Shown one piece after another: positions 11,424 through 23,579 of a stretch of DNA of 64,000 nucleotides (the first letter of the stretch is position 1; each line of letters opens with the position of its first letter). Made by a program: the position numbers and the translations under genes. The stretch covers positions 20,778,237-20,842,236 of the forward strand of contig CM048844.1 of NCBI GenBank assembly GCA_026545765.1, written 5' to 3'. Below the pieces are notes generated by a model. It was not told the origin of the DNA, did not search any database, and was given only the letters and a program-made list of their open reading frames with translations. The DNA is from Plantago major. Its lineage: Eukaryota > Streptophyta > Magnoliopsida > Lamiales > Plantaginaceae.

Positions 11424-12557
11424 CAGGGGTGGCGGGCGCGACCGTCACCCCAAAATTTTCATTTTTCTTTATTACTATAGGTTTATTTTAGAAAATTATA
11501 TGCTCCACCACCCTTAAATTTTTTAGTTAGTACATTTAGTTGGTCGGCTTTATAATTAAATAAGTTGAGAAAATTATAAAATTTGACAAATTTAATGTGA
11601 GCCTCCTAAGATATGGTCTTATGAAGAGACTAAAGAGACGGACAAACATTACAGTTATATCCAAAAACATTAGATGTTTTACTAAAAATATCGGTGATAT
11701 ACATATACGTAAAAAATGATATAAAATATACACAAAGTCTCATGGGAGACGGTATTTAGATAACTTATCTAGATACGACCTACGTTATCAATAAAATTAT
11801 CCATGTTATTAATCAAAATGTCTATGTTGTTAACGAAATAAGTCTTGTTGTAATATGAAAAACACAAATGTTGAGAACATAGATGTTTTGATTAATAACA
11901 TCGGTGATTTTCTTGACAATATAGTTCCGTCTTTAGATAAATTATTAAGAGACCATCTCTCAGTAGACTTGCTCTAAAATATATACGTACTCATAAAACA
12001 TTATACATATACTTATGAATATCAATCCGCCTCTCACTAATACACGTCTATTCCAAGACTTTGTGATTAAAGAGATATTTACTAATTAACTACTTTAAGA
12101 GGGTTATACGAACATTTTTTTTATACTTTTGGAGCAAGTTCTAAGCGTGCATTTTCAGTCATGAAAATTGCATAGATAAGATAAGATTGCAGAGTTTGAT
12201 GGAGGATCACTTCGTGTCTAGCAATTTGATAATGCATATTGAAAAAAGGAATTGCCGAGTGTTTTGACATTGATTAAATCACTGATGATTTTAAGAAGAT
12301 GAAGAGACGTAGAGTACGACTTTCATAGAAGTGGGCCGTTTATTCATTTTTTTTTGTTTGCCTTTATAATGATGCGGTTCTTTATTTCTTTTCATTTTAC
12401 TTGAATATTCATATTTAAATATGTATGATAAATTTGGTGTAAAAGATATTAATATGGCCCGACCCGGCCTGCCATAACCCGACCTAACTAAATTATATAT
12501 TGTACCTATGTTATAATACTTCGCCACCCCCACTTTTAAATCCTGGCTCCGCCCCTG
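11424..12557. mobile_element. Non-autonomous hAT-like element, CAGGGG ends
   Basis: Terminal inverted repeats CAGGGGTGGCGG (left) and, on the other strand, CAGGGGCGGAGCC (right). Flanks CTGTCTTC (11416-11423) and ATGTCTTC (12558-12565) agree at 7 of 8 bases, the hAT duplication length. It contains no recognisable transposase. Confidence 0.8.
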
Positions 12558-12565
12558 ATGTCTTC

Positions 12566-12891
12566 CTAGTGAAACTCCACGCGTGGTAGTACCATAGTAG
12601 CTTTAGGAATGAAGTAGGTTCTCATGTACCCCATAGGTTATTTTTCACGGATCTGGGATGCACCACGTGTAGCTCAAGGGATCTAATAAAGATTAGTAAA
12701 ATTTCAAATGGTTTACAATTTACAAGTTTACCTACTAGTTACCACTAACTCAAAAAAAAAAAAAAATTGTAATGTAAAGGTAAAACAAAACAAGACTTGT
12801 GTTCTTCCTTGAACTAAATTGTGCCTCCGACACATCTTTCCTCAACTGATGAATGAACATTACACAAGTATGACAAAAATTTGTCTTCATT
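12566..12891. other. 3' flank of LRR gene
   Basis: Short AT-rich region downstream of the minus-strand LRR gene. Probably contains its 3' UTR and poly(A) site. Confidence 0.5.
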
Positions 12892-14292
12892 TCAAGAACC
12901 AAACAACAAAAACAAAAGCATAACTCCCAAAACTACAATCTTCTCATCCAAACAACTACAACAATTTGAACCCTCACCACTTTTGTACATGCCTGGCTTC
13001 ACATGACCCTCTGCCAGTGACTTGTTGCCATCTTTTCCAGGAGAACAGACGCCAATCTGCAAGAATCTTGAACTCAGTTTTTTGCTTTCAACCCCTTGAC
13101 CAGAACACAAACCATTATTCTCTCTAACATCAAGCCTAAACCCAAGCTTATCAACAAACTCTTGACTAAACAAAATCTCTCCACTAAGCTGATTTCTGCT
13201 CAAATTAAGCATGTCCAATTTTGGTAATTCACCCAGCTCTTTAGGCACTGTTCCATTGAGACTATTGTTATCCAAAGACAATGCAGCCAAGTCCTTCAAA
13301 TTTGAGAAAATGGGCCTAATTTGGCCTGTTAACCCACAATTGGAAAAACTCAACTCTCTAAGATTGGTTAATGACCCTATAAATGGAGGGATATCTACAT
13401 TTAAAGGGTTGTTATCCATGATCAAGTACTGCAATTGGCTCAAATTAGAGAATGTCTCTGGTATTGGGCCTGTGAAGAGATTACGGCCCAAATCCATCAA
13501 AACCAAGCCCTTCAAATTTCCTAATTCTCGAGGCAATTCACCTTCAAGCCTATTTGACCCCAAATCAACCTTTTCAAGAAACTCAAGCCCAGATAAAGAA
13601 ACAGGAACATTTCCTTGTAGCAAATTCCAGCTCAAATCCAAAATGGCTAATTTTCTCAGCTCACCAATTTCTTGAAAAATTGGACCTGTTAGCTTGTTGT
13701 GGCTCAAATCCAGCTGCTGCAAATTGACCAACTTTCCCATCTCATTTGGGATTTCTCCACTCAGATTGTTCTGTGACAAACACAAGATTTTGAGGTTTTC
13801 AAGACTGGACAAACTAGTAGGAATCTCACCAGAGAGGCTTGGGTTGGACTCAAGTGCTAAATGCTCCAAGTTGGAGGACCAATTTGCAAATAGTATGTTG
13901 GTAAAAGAAACAGGTTTGTTGGTAAAACAGTTGATTAAAGAAAGGGTTTTTAGGTAAGGTAGTTTATGGAGAGAGTTTGAAAATTTGGCTGAGTTTTTGC
14001 AAGGTGGGGTTAAAATATCAGGGCCAAGATGGATTTTTGTGACATGGAAGGTTGAAGTTTCTAGCAGAAGCTCACATTCTATACCTGGCCATGGAGTGTA
14101 AGTGCATGGTTGTGGATGATTTTGGGGCCATGTTAGATCTTCTAACAGAGAACTCATTACCTCAAATAGGCCAAATAGCTCATACTCTTCCATGTCCATT
14201 GCAGTTTCAGCTCCATTCTTGGTGGAAGACAGAACTTTATGAGCTGAAAACAGGACAAGGAAAACTACAAGGAGATGAGACATGGAAGACAT
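12892..14292 (-). CDS. LRR protein, PIRIFORMOSPORA INDICA-INSENSITIVE 2-like
   Basis: Single exon, 466 residues. A secretion signal is visible (hydrophobic residues 7-21). A conserved N-terminal block follows with W55, a Pro-rich stretch and PWPGIEC (67-73). From about residue 110 to 400 there are roughly ten plant-type leucine-rich repeats (LxxLxLxxNxLSGxIPxx). The tail has a Cys-rich SNCCSC motif and ends in a short hydrophobic run with no basic cytosolic tail or kinase. That suggests attachment to the plasma membrane by a GPI anchor rather than a receptor kinase. Best family match by memory is the PII-2/At1g13230 group, implicated in root-fungus symbiosis in Arabidopsis; other LRR-RLP names are possible. 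The frame is open throughout and the start at 14292 gives the proper signal peptide. I infer an intact gene acting at the cell surface; its ligand is unknown. Confidence 0.88.
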   Translation of the reverse strand: MSSMSHLLVVFLVLFSAHKVLSSTKNGAETAMDMEEYELFGLFEVMSSLLEDLTWPQNHPQPCTYTPWPGIECELLLETSTFHVTKIHLGPDILTPPCKNSAKFSNSLHKLPYLKTLSLINCFTNKPVSFTNILFANWSSNLEHLALESNPSLSGEIPTSLSSLENLKILCLSQNNLSGEIPNEMGKLVNLQQLDLSHNKLTGPIFQEIGELRKLAILDLSWNLLQGNVPVSLSGLEFLEKVDLGSNRLEGELPRELGNLKGLVLMDLGRNLFTGPIPETFSNLSQLQYLIMDNNPLNVDIPPFIGSLTNLRELSFSNCGLTGQIRPIFSNLKDLAALSLDNNSLNGTVPKELGELPKLDMLNLSRNQLSGEILFSQEFVDKLGFRLDVRENNGLCSGQGVESKKLSSRFLQIGVCSPGKDGNKSLAEGHVKPGMYKSGEGSNCCSCLDEKIVVLGVMLLFLLFGS

Positions 14293-16285
14293 TGTTACTT
14301 GTTAGTGAGAGTAGAGGACAAAGATTGGTTTCCTTTTATGTATATCAGTATATGTAATGAAAAATGAACTGGTTTTACATGTACTGAAATTTGTAGTACA
14401 GGATTGAGTTTTGGTTCAATTGCAGTTTGCACCTTGAACTTGTAGGTAATTCAACAAAATATAGCAAGTTATGAGAAAGTCACCATTTTTACGGGCCATT
14501 TTTATCAATGTGATTGGTTTCAAATTGCACGTTGGCTTGGTCGATGTTTTTAAATACCATATCAACATCCCGATTAATGTTTTATGTTCGAGGAATACAC
14601 ATTGCCGAACGCGATCCTTGGCAGTCCAATTCGGATGTGTAATTGGACATTATGATTCTCGTCTGAATGGCACATCTACTCACGTTTTGAAAATGCACCA
14701 GCCCCCTAGGGATTTCGTTTCGTGTCTCAAACTGCAGCCCGAAACATTTGTGTGGGTCAAGCGAATTGCGTTTCGGATGAATTGCACGTTACAAAACTTC
14801 ATCCTTTGGGATCAAATTTTAAATTAACACAACCAATCACACCCAAGAAGTGGTACGATTATGATGGCATGCAAGTTCAGCCTTATGTAAAAGATGTCAG
14901 CGGATGCTGCAAGGGAAGCTATGGAAGCCCTAAAAAGGCCAAATTGAATTGCCAAAATTGGGAATTTGAATGTGATTTCCAATAGGGTAACAATTGAATA
15001 GGACGAAAATTGTCAGAACAGTCAAAATTGAGTAATGTTTATTGTAAATAAATAAATTGAAAATGTGCTGTCCGAATTATTACTACTCAATGTTGTGGCC
15101 TGATGGGACTTTGCATTTGTCTGAAATCTCACCTTCTTGTGAGACGACATGCTGCTTCTGCTGAGGATCATGCTTTTAATGTTTCCAGGATCATTATTTC
15201 ATTAATGACCACGCAAAAACTTAAAAGGAGGCTCATTAATTCAATCGTAAAGGTACCGTTTGATTTTATTATATACCACATCAAATGTGTTATTGGAGTC
15301 CAAATCGAACCCAAAAAACGAGATTGAATTTGCTGAAATTTGGGTGTAAACATTTCATGGAGCTGGATTGGTCGTATATTCAACTTGGGGGCACTCAAAA
15401 ACCATAAAAAGCAAATGCACATGGATCATACATTGTTGATAGGCAGATTCATAACATTAACAATGTCTTGGGTAGAAACTGACAAAACGTAACATAATTA
15501 GCACATTCACCCGGGGCAGATGTAAAAACATGATAATATTGCGGATTGTGCAGGACTAAATTTCTTCTTCTAATCGAATCGAATCGAATCGAATGAGTTA
15601 TAGACGAAGAGAACAAAGCCTAACGTTACTACAAAATTCAGTAAACCGGCAGGAAAAATAGGAATAGAGATGACGATACCATAATAGTGGATACTTATAT
15701 ACAAACAAATTAAGTAAAAACGGAGAGTGTTTTAAATTTAATTGGGATGGAAGTAAGACGAAGAGATGGAGTGTTAGGAATACGTTCAATATTTATAACT
15801 ACAAACATTTATATTCGTATGTAATTGTTAGAAATTCTTAACTTTTTTACACTAACCCGGTTGGTGCCATGAAGAAGTTGCAGGTGGGTCTGCCCACCCA
15901 CAATGGCCTTGGTAAGCCCGTTGTGGTCACGACATAATTCTTGAACACGACCTAAAAAATCTAGGTGACTTTGAAAAGCTCAAATCCCGACTCCCTATAG
16001 AGATAGATAGCCACTACAATACTTGGAATCCCGATACAAAACTAGAATTCGGAGATATTAATACCTTGACACACTCTATTCTAAAAAAAATTCTCGATAA
16101 AATTAGCCTATAACTATGTCTTGGATATCATAGACCAACCAAGCTATTCCACCTGGCACTGGATAAAATTTAGAACCTACATTTACAAGTTACAACCTTG
16201 AAAATTCTAATGTTGGATTGTCATTCACGATCGACTTCCAATTTCAGTCCAACTTCATTAAGAACAGATCATACCCTTTTATTTA
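14293..16285. other. Intergenic between LRR gene and LINE relic
   Basis: Contains the upstream region of the LRR gene, then old, moderately GC-richer sequence (14460-15500) with open frames that resemble no protein I know. A TCGAA pentanucleotide run sits at 15572-15595. No bounded transposon or RNA gene found. Confidence 0.45.
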
Positions 16286-16792
16286 TGTCCCCTTTGTCAA
16301 TCATACCCTGAAACAACCCAACACCTAATCTTCCGATGTCCAACACTTACTAATATCCTTTGATGGACAAATACACCAGTTCACCCCAATAAAATATTTC
16401 CGGATATTATTTTCCAGTTACCACACAATTCTGACCAACATCTATAAACAATAATGAATTGATGGATGATATGGAAACACCGAAATAACAAATATTTTGG
16501 AATGAAGAAATTAACTCCAAAATTTTTAATACCAACCACTAATTCTAACCAAGTACACACTTCCCTCTTCCCAATCAAAAAATACAAAACCAACAACACC
16601 ACATGTATGCAAATGGAAACACTCCCCAATCCATTATTCACTCTCAACATTGATGGATCCTGTCTAACCAATGGATATGCCGGAGTAGGAACAATAATCC
16701 GATATACAAAAGGCGAATTTACAAAAGCTAGTGCCACCTTCTTAGACAATGTTGATCATAATACACTGGGAATAGTAGCATATCGTACTTGA
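16286..16792 (+). pseudogene. LINE retrotransposon relic: zf-RVT and RNase H
   Basis: Translated from 16286 the sequence reads CPLCQSYPE..QHLIFRCP, the Cys/His pattern of the zinc-binding region that follows reverse transcriptase in plant L1-type LINEs. After a stop and shift, a frame to 16792 contains LNIDGS..NGYAGVGTIIR, the first motif of a LINE/plant RNase H domain. No reverse transcriptase remains. Host or element, it is not functional: stop codons and loss of the rest are evident. Confidence 0.7.
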
Positions 16793-16995
16793 GGACACCA
16801 TGAGTCAAATGGAAAGCATGACGGACGTGACAATATCTTTTGTTTACTGGGAGGAAAACAATGTTGCATGACCACCTAGTTAAGTAAGCAAGTAATAGAA
16901 CTTTTGGACACGCAACTCTCGAAGACTTATTATGTTACCTCTCGGATGCCTCGTTTTCACTTTACTTAGCCCTTTGTAGATTTATGATGTCCTAA

Positions 16996-17468
16996 GACTA
17001 CCCGCATTGGGTGGCGGCTCCGTGACGCGTCACTGGCTGGTGACGGGATCCGTGACAAGATTTTGCTGCATTGGGTGACGCGTCACGAAATTCCAAAAAA
17101 AAAAAAAATTTAAATTTTTTTTTAAAAACATATTTAACATATTATAAGAGTGTTTAGAAGTTGAAAATAATAAAATTGCATTTTTAGAAATCGTTTTACA
17201 ATTTTAAGTTTAATTAAGATAGAAAAATGAGTTTGAGATGGGATGATCCAAACATAGTCAAGAATAGTCTCTATTTATAGATCTCGAAAATACAAAGCCG
17301 TTGGTGATTTTTATTTATTTTTTGCATTTTTATTTTTCGAGTTATTCGCATTTAAAATTGGACAATAAAAAAAATTAAAAAAAAAGTAAAGGGCAGGTGT
17401 GCTGCCACCAATTGTCCCCCGTCACTACGTGACGGGGGACTGTCTGACGAGCTGCAATGCAGCTCGTC
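16996..17468. mobile_element. PIF/Harbinger-type MITE with TAA TSD
   Basis: Flanked by TAA (16993-16995 and 17469-17471). The left end GACTACCCGCATTGGGTG and the right end, read on the other strand as GACGAGCTGCATTGCAGC, are close to the ends of the large Harbinger element at 47140-50850. Internal blocks near both ends (GTGACGCGTCAC, GCTGCATTGGGTGACG, the CCGTCAC..GTGACGG right-hand hairpin, ATTTAACATATT) are also shared. It is a 473-bp deletion derivative lacking both genes. Confidence 0.88.
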
Positions 17469-17560
17469 TAATAACTAAAGGCTCTAGACTCTAGTAGTAC
17501 TTTTGGACTTGTTCCGCTTTAATTATATCTAATGAAATTATCATTTAAAAAATTAAAAAG

Positions 17561-17806
17561 TATTATAAAACAACAGAAGAAGATAATATACTGAAAGATG
17601 GTTATGAGAAGTGTATTGTCGTCTCTTTCATTCATCATACTGAAGGCCTTTTATAGGCAAATTCTTCCGACAAGTATCTATTCATTCTTTCTAATTTTCA
17701 AAGTATTTACGATACATATACTGTAGAGAAGAAGAAAATTTTCTTCTATCTTGACAAGTGATTTGATCTATTGGACATTCACCATTGTCCATGTCTTTTC
17801 ACAACA
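17561..17806 (-). repeat. 3' LTR of copia element
   Basis: 246 bp; starts TGTTGTG and ends ATAATA on the minus strand, paired with 23580-23825. Confidence 0.95.
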
Positions 17807-17958
17807 CTCCCCCTTGAATGTCCATCATGACAAATCATTTGGAAATACGCATAGAAGTGCTGCCTCATTAAAAACCTTGCTAAAGAAAAACCCAGTGGGA
17901 AAAAACTTTAGCGAAGGAAAAGAGTACAGCGCGTATTCCACTCCCCCTCATGGTTACA

Positions 17959-20064
17959 TTACTTTACCTCCCTTAGTTGTCGCATGCCGATTGCGTGCCT
18001 TAGTTTCTCAAATGTTGAAGTAGGAAGCGATTTGGTGAACAAGTCTGCCAAATTCTCACTTGATCGGATTTGTTGCACATGAATCTGATTACTCTGTTGA
18101 AGTTCATGAGTGAAGAAGAATTTGGGTAGGATATGTTTTGTTCTGTCACCTTTGATGAAACCTTCCTTTAATTGAGAAACGCAAGCTGCATTATCTTCGT
18201 AGATTATTGTCGGGGAGTTTTCAATTGTAGGGAGTCCGCACATTTGTCGAATGTGGCGAGTGGTGGATCTCAACCAAATGCATTCACGACTTGCTTCATG
18301 GATTGCTAAGAGCTCTGCATGATTAGAAGAAGTAGCAACCATTGTTTGCTTTACAGATCGCCAAGAAATAGCCGTACCTCCACAGGTGAATACATAACCT
18401 GTTTGAGATCGACCATTTTGAGGATCAGACAAATATCCAGCATCTGCGTAACCAGTTAATCCTGAGGTAGAGGAGTCGGGATAATACAACCCCATTCCTT
18501 TTGTTCCTTGAAGGTATCGTAAGAGGTGTTTTATCCCGTTCCAATGCCTTTGAGTTGGAGAAGAACTGTATCTTGCTAATAAGTTTACAGCAAATGCTAT
18601 ATCTGGCCTTGTATTTGTAGCAAGATACATTAGTGCACCGATTGCACTTAGATATGGCGTTTGGGGGCCTAGTAGTTCTTCATCATCGTCACAAGGTCGG
18701 AATGGATCATTCTCGACATTCAGTGATCGTACAACCATTGGCGTACTCAATGGATGTGCATTTCCCATATTGAATCTTTCCAACACTTTTGTTGTGTATG
18801 TTGATTGATGCAGGAAAACACCGCCCTTTAAGTGCTCAATCTGAAGACCTAAAACAAATTTTGTTTTCCCAAGGTCTTTCATTTCAAATTCATTTTTCAG
18901 CAAGCACACGGCCTTTGATAACTCTCCTGGAGTTCCAATAATGTTCAAGTCGTCTACATATACAGCGATCGTGACGAACTCAAATCCAGATCTTTTGATA
19001 AACACACATGGACATATGGGATCATTTTTGTAACCTTCTTTGATCAAGAATGTACTCAAACGATTGTACCACATTCGACCAGATTGTTTCAATCCGTATA
19101 AAGACTTGTTCAGTTTTATTGAGTACATTTCTCGAGATCCATTATGTGTTTCAGGTATCTCGAATCCATCTGGAATTCTCATGTAAATTTCCTTTTCCAA
19201 AGAGCCATACAAATAGGCAGTGACCACATCCATTAGACGCATTTCCAACTTTTCTTGTACGGCCAAACTTATCAAATAGCGAAAAGTGATTCCATCTACC
19301 ACTGGCGAATATGTTTCTTCATAGTTAATACCAGGTCTTTGGGTAAAACTTTGTGCTACGAGTCTTGCTTTATATCTTACAATCTCATTTTTATCATTCC
19401 TCTTTCGCACAAATACCCATTTATTTCCCACTGGTTTTACATCCTTTGGTGCTTGGATCACATGTCCAAATACCTTTCGCTTCGCGAGAGATTCCAACTC
19501 TGCGTTTATTGCCTCCTTCCACTTAGGCCAATCCTTTCTTCGCTTACACTCATCAACCGAGGTAGGCTCTGAATCTTCATGATTCTTATTTTCTCCCATG
19601 ATATCAAGAGCTATGTTATAAGCAAATATATCGTTGATGTGGATTTTATTTCGGTTCCATCTTTTTCCAGACAAGACATAATTAATCGATATTTCTTCGT
19701 TCTCAGGCGCCTGAGGTTCTTCTTGAACTTGAATCTTGTTTATTATGTCAGTGTGCTCTTCTTGAGCTTTTGTATCCTCTTTTGGGCAATTTTCTACGAT
19801 TGCTTCTTTTCTTTTCCGAGGATTTTTATCTTTGAAACCAAAAGGTCTTCCACGCTTCTGGCGTGGGTTAGCCTCATTCTCAGTGGAAGATTGTCTTTTA
19901 GGGATATCAATTCTTACTGGGGCATTTACAGCTGGAATATGGGATTTTATTACCCTTTTAAGGTCAGTAAATGCATCTGGCAGTTGATTTGCAATACTTT
20001 GCAAATGAATTATGTTTTGAACTTGTTGTTCACATTGTTTTGTTCGAGGATCCAAACTTCTCAA
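17959..20064 (-). pseudogene. Copia pol: reverse transcriptase and RNase H
   Basis: A 701-residue open segment. It opens with the Lys/Arg-rich linker after integrase, then the copia reverse transcriptase: WKEAINAELESL, NKWVFVRKR, YKARLVAQSF, the catalytic YVDDLNIIG and SLYGLKQSGRMWY. It ends in RNase H (GYADAGYLSDP, HAELLAIHEASRECIWLR, YEDNAACVSQ). The catalytic YVDD is intact. It lies in a different frame from the integrase segment, which it overlaps at 20030-20064, so an indel there separates two halves of what was one polyprotein. Confidence 0.93.
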
Positions 20065-21448
20065 TGATGTATCTTTCCATGAGATACTCTTTTCCAGCTG
20101 TTTTCTTTCTCCCCCCTAATGTTGGAAAATTTCTTTCATCAAAATGACAGTCGGCAAATCTGGTTGTAAATTGATCTCCAGTCAATGGTTCCAAATATCT
20201 TATGATACTTGGAGAATCGTACCCAACATATATTCCCAATCTCCTTTGGGGTCCCATTTTTGTGCGTTGTGGCGGTGGAATCGGCACATATACCGCACAC
20301 CCAAATGTTCTTAGATGGAAAATATTTGGTTCCCGTCCTTGAACCATTTGATATGGGGATGTTTGATTATAACTTGATGGCCTGATGCGTATAAGCGATG
20401 TTGCATGTAATATTGCATGCCCCCATGCCGATGTTGGCAACTTTGATTTCATTAGCAATTGTCTTGCAATCAATTGTAGACGCTTTATCAAAGATTCAGC
20501 GAGGCCATTTTGCGGGTGAACATGCGCAACTGGATGTTCAACATTAATTCCAATTGACATGCAATAATCATTAAAAGCTTGCGACGTAAATTCACCAGCA
20601 TTATCAAGACGAATGTTCTTGATTGTATAATCGGGAAATTGCGCTCGCAGTTTTATTATTTGTCCCAATAATTTTGCAAATCCCATATTGCGAGTCGACA
20701 ATAAACATACATGCGACCATTTAGTTGATGCATCGATTAGGACCATAAAGTACCTAAACGGTCCACATGGTGGATGTATTGGTCCGCATATATCCCCCTG
20801 AATTCTTTCTAAGAATACGGGATTTTCAAATTTAACTTTGCTTGGTGATGGCCTTGTAATCAATTTCCCTTGAGAACAAGCCGTGCATGCTAATTCATGG
20901 GTTTGTAATATTTTCCTTGTTTTCAAAGGATGTCCACATGAATTCTCAATAATTTTACGCATCATTATTGTACCGGGATGGCCCAACCGGTCATGCCAAA
21001 TATTGAATTCAGTAGTAACCCCTCGGTTTACTACGGCATGAACTTCCGCCTTTCGTATCATTGTATAATATAGGCCGGAAGGTAATACGGGTAATTTTTC
21101 CAATATGTTTTTCTTACCCGATTGAGAAGTTGTAACATACAAGTATTCTTTTCCCTTCTCATTCATTGTCTCAATGTGATATCCGTTTGATCGAATATCT
21201 TTAACACTCAGTAAATTTCTTTGAGACTTTGAAGAATATAATGCCATCTCAATTTTTAACTTTGTTCCTTTCGACAACAAAATATTTGCTTTCCCGTAGC
21301 CTTCAATTATCTTTGATTTTCCGGAGATTGTATGCACATCTGCCTTTTTCAATACCAAGTTGGAGAAATATTTTGTATTATTCAATATGGTGTGAGTGGT
21401 AGCACTATCTGCCAGGCATGTCTCTCCTTTGATGCTTGTGATTGTCAT
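20030..21448 (-). pseudogene. Copia pol: protease and integrase
   Basis: A 472-residue open segment. Near its start is the aspartic protease motif LADSATTH. The pre-integrase block follows (IWHDRLGHPG, then CxxC), then the DDE integrase core with GDICGPI, IRLDNAGEF and HPQNGLAES. The catalytic D, D and E are present. The upstream gag segment is separated from it by stops. Confidence 0.92.
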
Positions 21449-21664
21449 TTCAAATATGTTGTTTTTCTATATGCAAGAGAAAACATAAGTAAGATTATAC
21501 ATAAAACTTGATTTATTTAGAAATATGATTTATTGCTTACAGAAAAGCAATATATATCATCTTACATTGATAAGCACACAAAAGTAAAGAAAATACATCA
21601 AACAAGTATTTTACAGTTAACCACACAACCATAATGAAAATAGATGCATCACACCATGTAAATA

Positions 21665-22742
21665 CTAATCATTCAATGCCCGTTCGAGTTCGTGTGCTTT
21701 CTCTGCAATCAGAAACTCAGTTATGTCATCAAACTCATCATCAGTTTCGACAATATTTGTCTCCACATTGGCTTTTCCTTTGAGGGATGCTTTGTACCTA
21801 TCAACCCTCTTTTGTGAACTGTGACACACCTTCGCAAAATGCCCAGCTTCCCCACAACGGTAACAAATGCTGCTTTCATTATTACCGGGTTCATATTTAT
21901 AATAATTTTTGGAATTATTTTGACCACGATAGTTGTTTTGATTGTTACCACGGTAACGTTTCATTCCACGACCACGTGTTTGGCCAAAATTTCCACGACC
22001 ATGACCACGGTCATTTCCACCACGCCCACGCCCGATTACTACCACCACGTTTATTTCCACGGCTTTCGTTATGACCATTATTTGGTACATAACTATTATA
22101 TGAAGTCGGGTTTATATCATGCGGGGCATTAGAGTTGGTATTATTTATTTCTGGGCGTGGGGCGGAGCCTGTGGGGCACATCTGGTGACTTTTTAGGAGC
22201 AGCTCATTGTTCTTTTCAGCTACCAACAAGTGGGTGAGCAATTGTGAGTATTTCGTAAACCCTTGGTTACGATAACTCTGCATCAATATCATGTTCTTTG
22301 GGGCATTGTTTGATATGTCTTTTCGAGCATATTATATTCAGACACTTTCTCCCCACACAATAAAAGGCGAGATGTGATATTGTACATTGATGAGTTGTAC
22401 TCATTTACACTTTTGAAATCTTGCAATCTCAGGTTTAGCCATTCAAACCTGGCTGCTGGAAGTGTCACAGCCTTCTGATGGTCATACCTTTCCTTCAAAT
22501 TTGTCCACAACTCAAGTGGATCTTTGACCGTAAGGTATTCCGATTTCAAACCATCATGAATATGATGCCTCAAAAATATCATGGCCTTAGCCTTATCCTG
22601 CTCGGATATTGTATTATCTTTCTTAATGGCATCACCAAGCCCCGTCTTTGTTTAAGTGGAGCTCCGCATCGAGCAACCAGCTTAAATAGTTTTCTCCAGA
22701 AATATCCAAGGCATCAAAGTGCAGTTTTGTGATGTTCGACAT
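21665..22742 (-). pseudogene. Copia gag with zinc knuckle, several frameshifts
   Basis: Begins at a minus-strand ATG at 22742 (MSNITKLHFDALDISG), typical of plant copia gag. A TGA soon follows near 22630. Further pieces in alternating frames carry the gag body (ERYDHQKAVTLPAARFEW) and the CCHC zinc knuckle CYRCGEAGHFAKVC near 21830-21870, after an Arg/Gly-rich stretch. At least three frame changes are needed to read it through. Confidence 0.88.
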
Positions 22743-22796
22743 CTATAAATGTAAACATGTTAGAACATATAAAAACATAAGATGAAAAAAAAAAAT

Positions 22797-22880
22797 CGAA
22801 CTTCGCCCAGTGGCTCAGATGTATAATGACCATTAGATTGTGCAGGGTTCGATACCTATCGGGAACCATTTTATTAAGTC
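22797..22880 (+). repeat. tRNA-like/SINE-like segment in copia leader
   Basis: TGGCTCAGATG (22811-22821) fits a pol III A box and GGTTCGATACC (22846-22856) a B box, at tRNA-like spacing. It lies in the 837-bp leader between gag and the 5' LTR, on the strand opposite the retrotransposon. No poly-A tail or duplication is clear, so it may be a SINE fragment or coincidence. Confidence 0.4.
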
Positions 22881-23579
22881 ATAAATTTAACACATATTTT
22901 ATTAAGTCATGAAATTACCATTATGTCCTTCGTCACTGTTCCAACGGTAATAAAACGGTCACTCTTCCAAAATTTACTCTATAAATATTCCAACATTTCT
23001 TCATAAAATTTACACCATTCTCATCTTAATCCTTTTCACAATATGTCTAATCTCTTTTTCTACATCGTTTCCGTTTGTGTTGCTTTTGTTGTTGTTTTAC
23101 CGTTTGTCATGGAGATGTCTGATTGGTCCAGATACCAACCCATTTATGTAACATTGTGTTTTTATATGATCATGTTGTATGTGGGTACTCTCATCATTCA
23201 TATTAATACTCAAGTGTAATTGTATTTCAGTTATGAATAAAACTTTCAATTTCATCAACGTGTCAAATATATCAAATGTTTAACTTTCGCGTTTACCCTT
23301 TTAATCAAAACTTTGTCGAAAGTTTGCGTAAAAATGAGTAATTACAAAGTAATTGACGAAAGTAGAAATACTGAAATTAATAATTTGTAACAAAAGCAAA
23401 ATATTTTCTTTTAGAAAGTTAACATGTTATTAACTATTAAATTTCACAGCATAACAGATAATAAAATAGTTTAAGGATTTTATTTAGTATGCACTGACTG
23501 GAAAAATAAATGTACCTTCTCTTAGAGTTTCTTCTTGTTAGAATTGATTTAGAGCAGCTCGTGCTGATAACTGATAACG

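Noticed and set aside
13211-14357. Open frames on the plus strand within the LRR gene
   Set aside because: They are antisense shadows of the repetitive LRR coding sequence on the minus strand, with no homology or codon logic of their own.
15572-15595. TCGAA repeats as another Tourist-like element
   Set aside because: Only a short pentanucleotide run; no GGCTCTGTTC ends or TTA duplication found nearby.
22805-22870. Possible tRNA gene
   Set aside because: Pol III-like boxes are present but I could not fold a full cloverleaf with acceptor and anticodon stems; kept only as a SINE-like segment.
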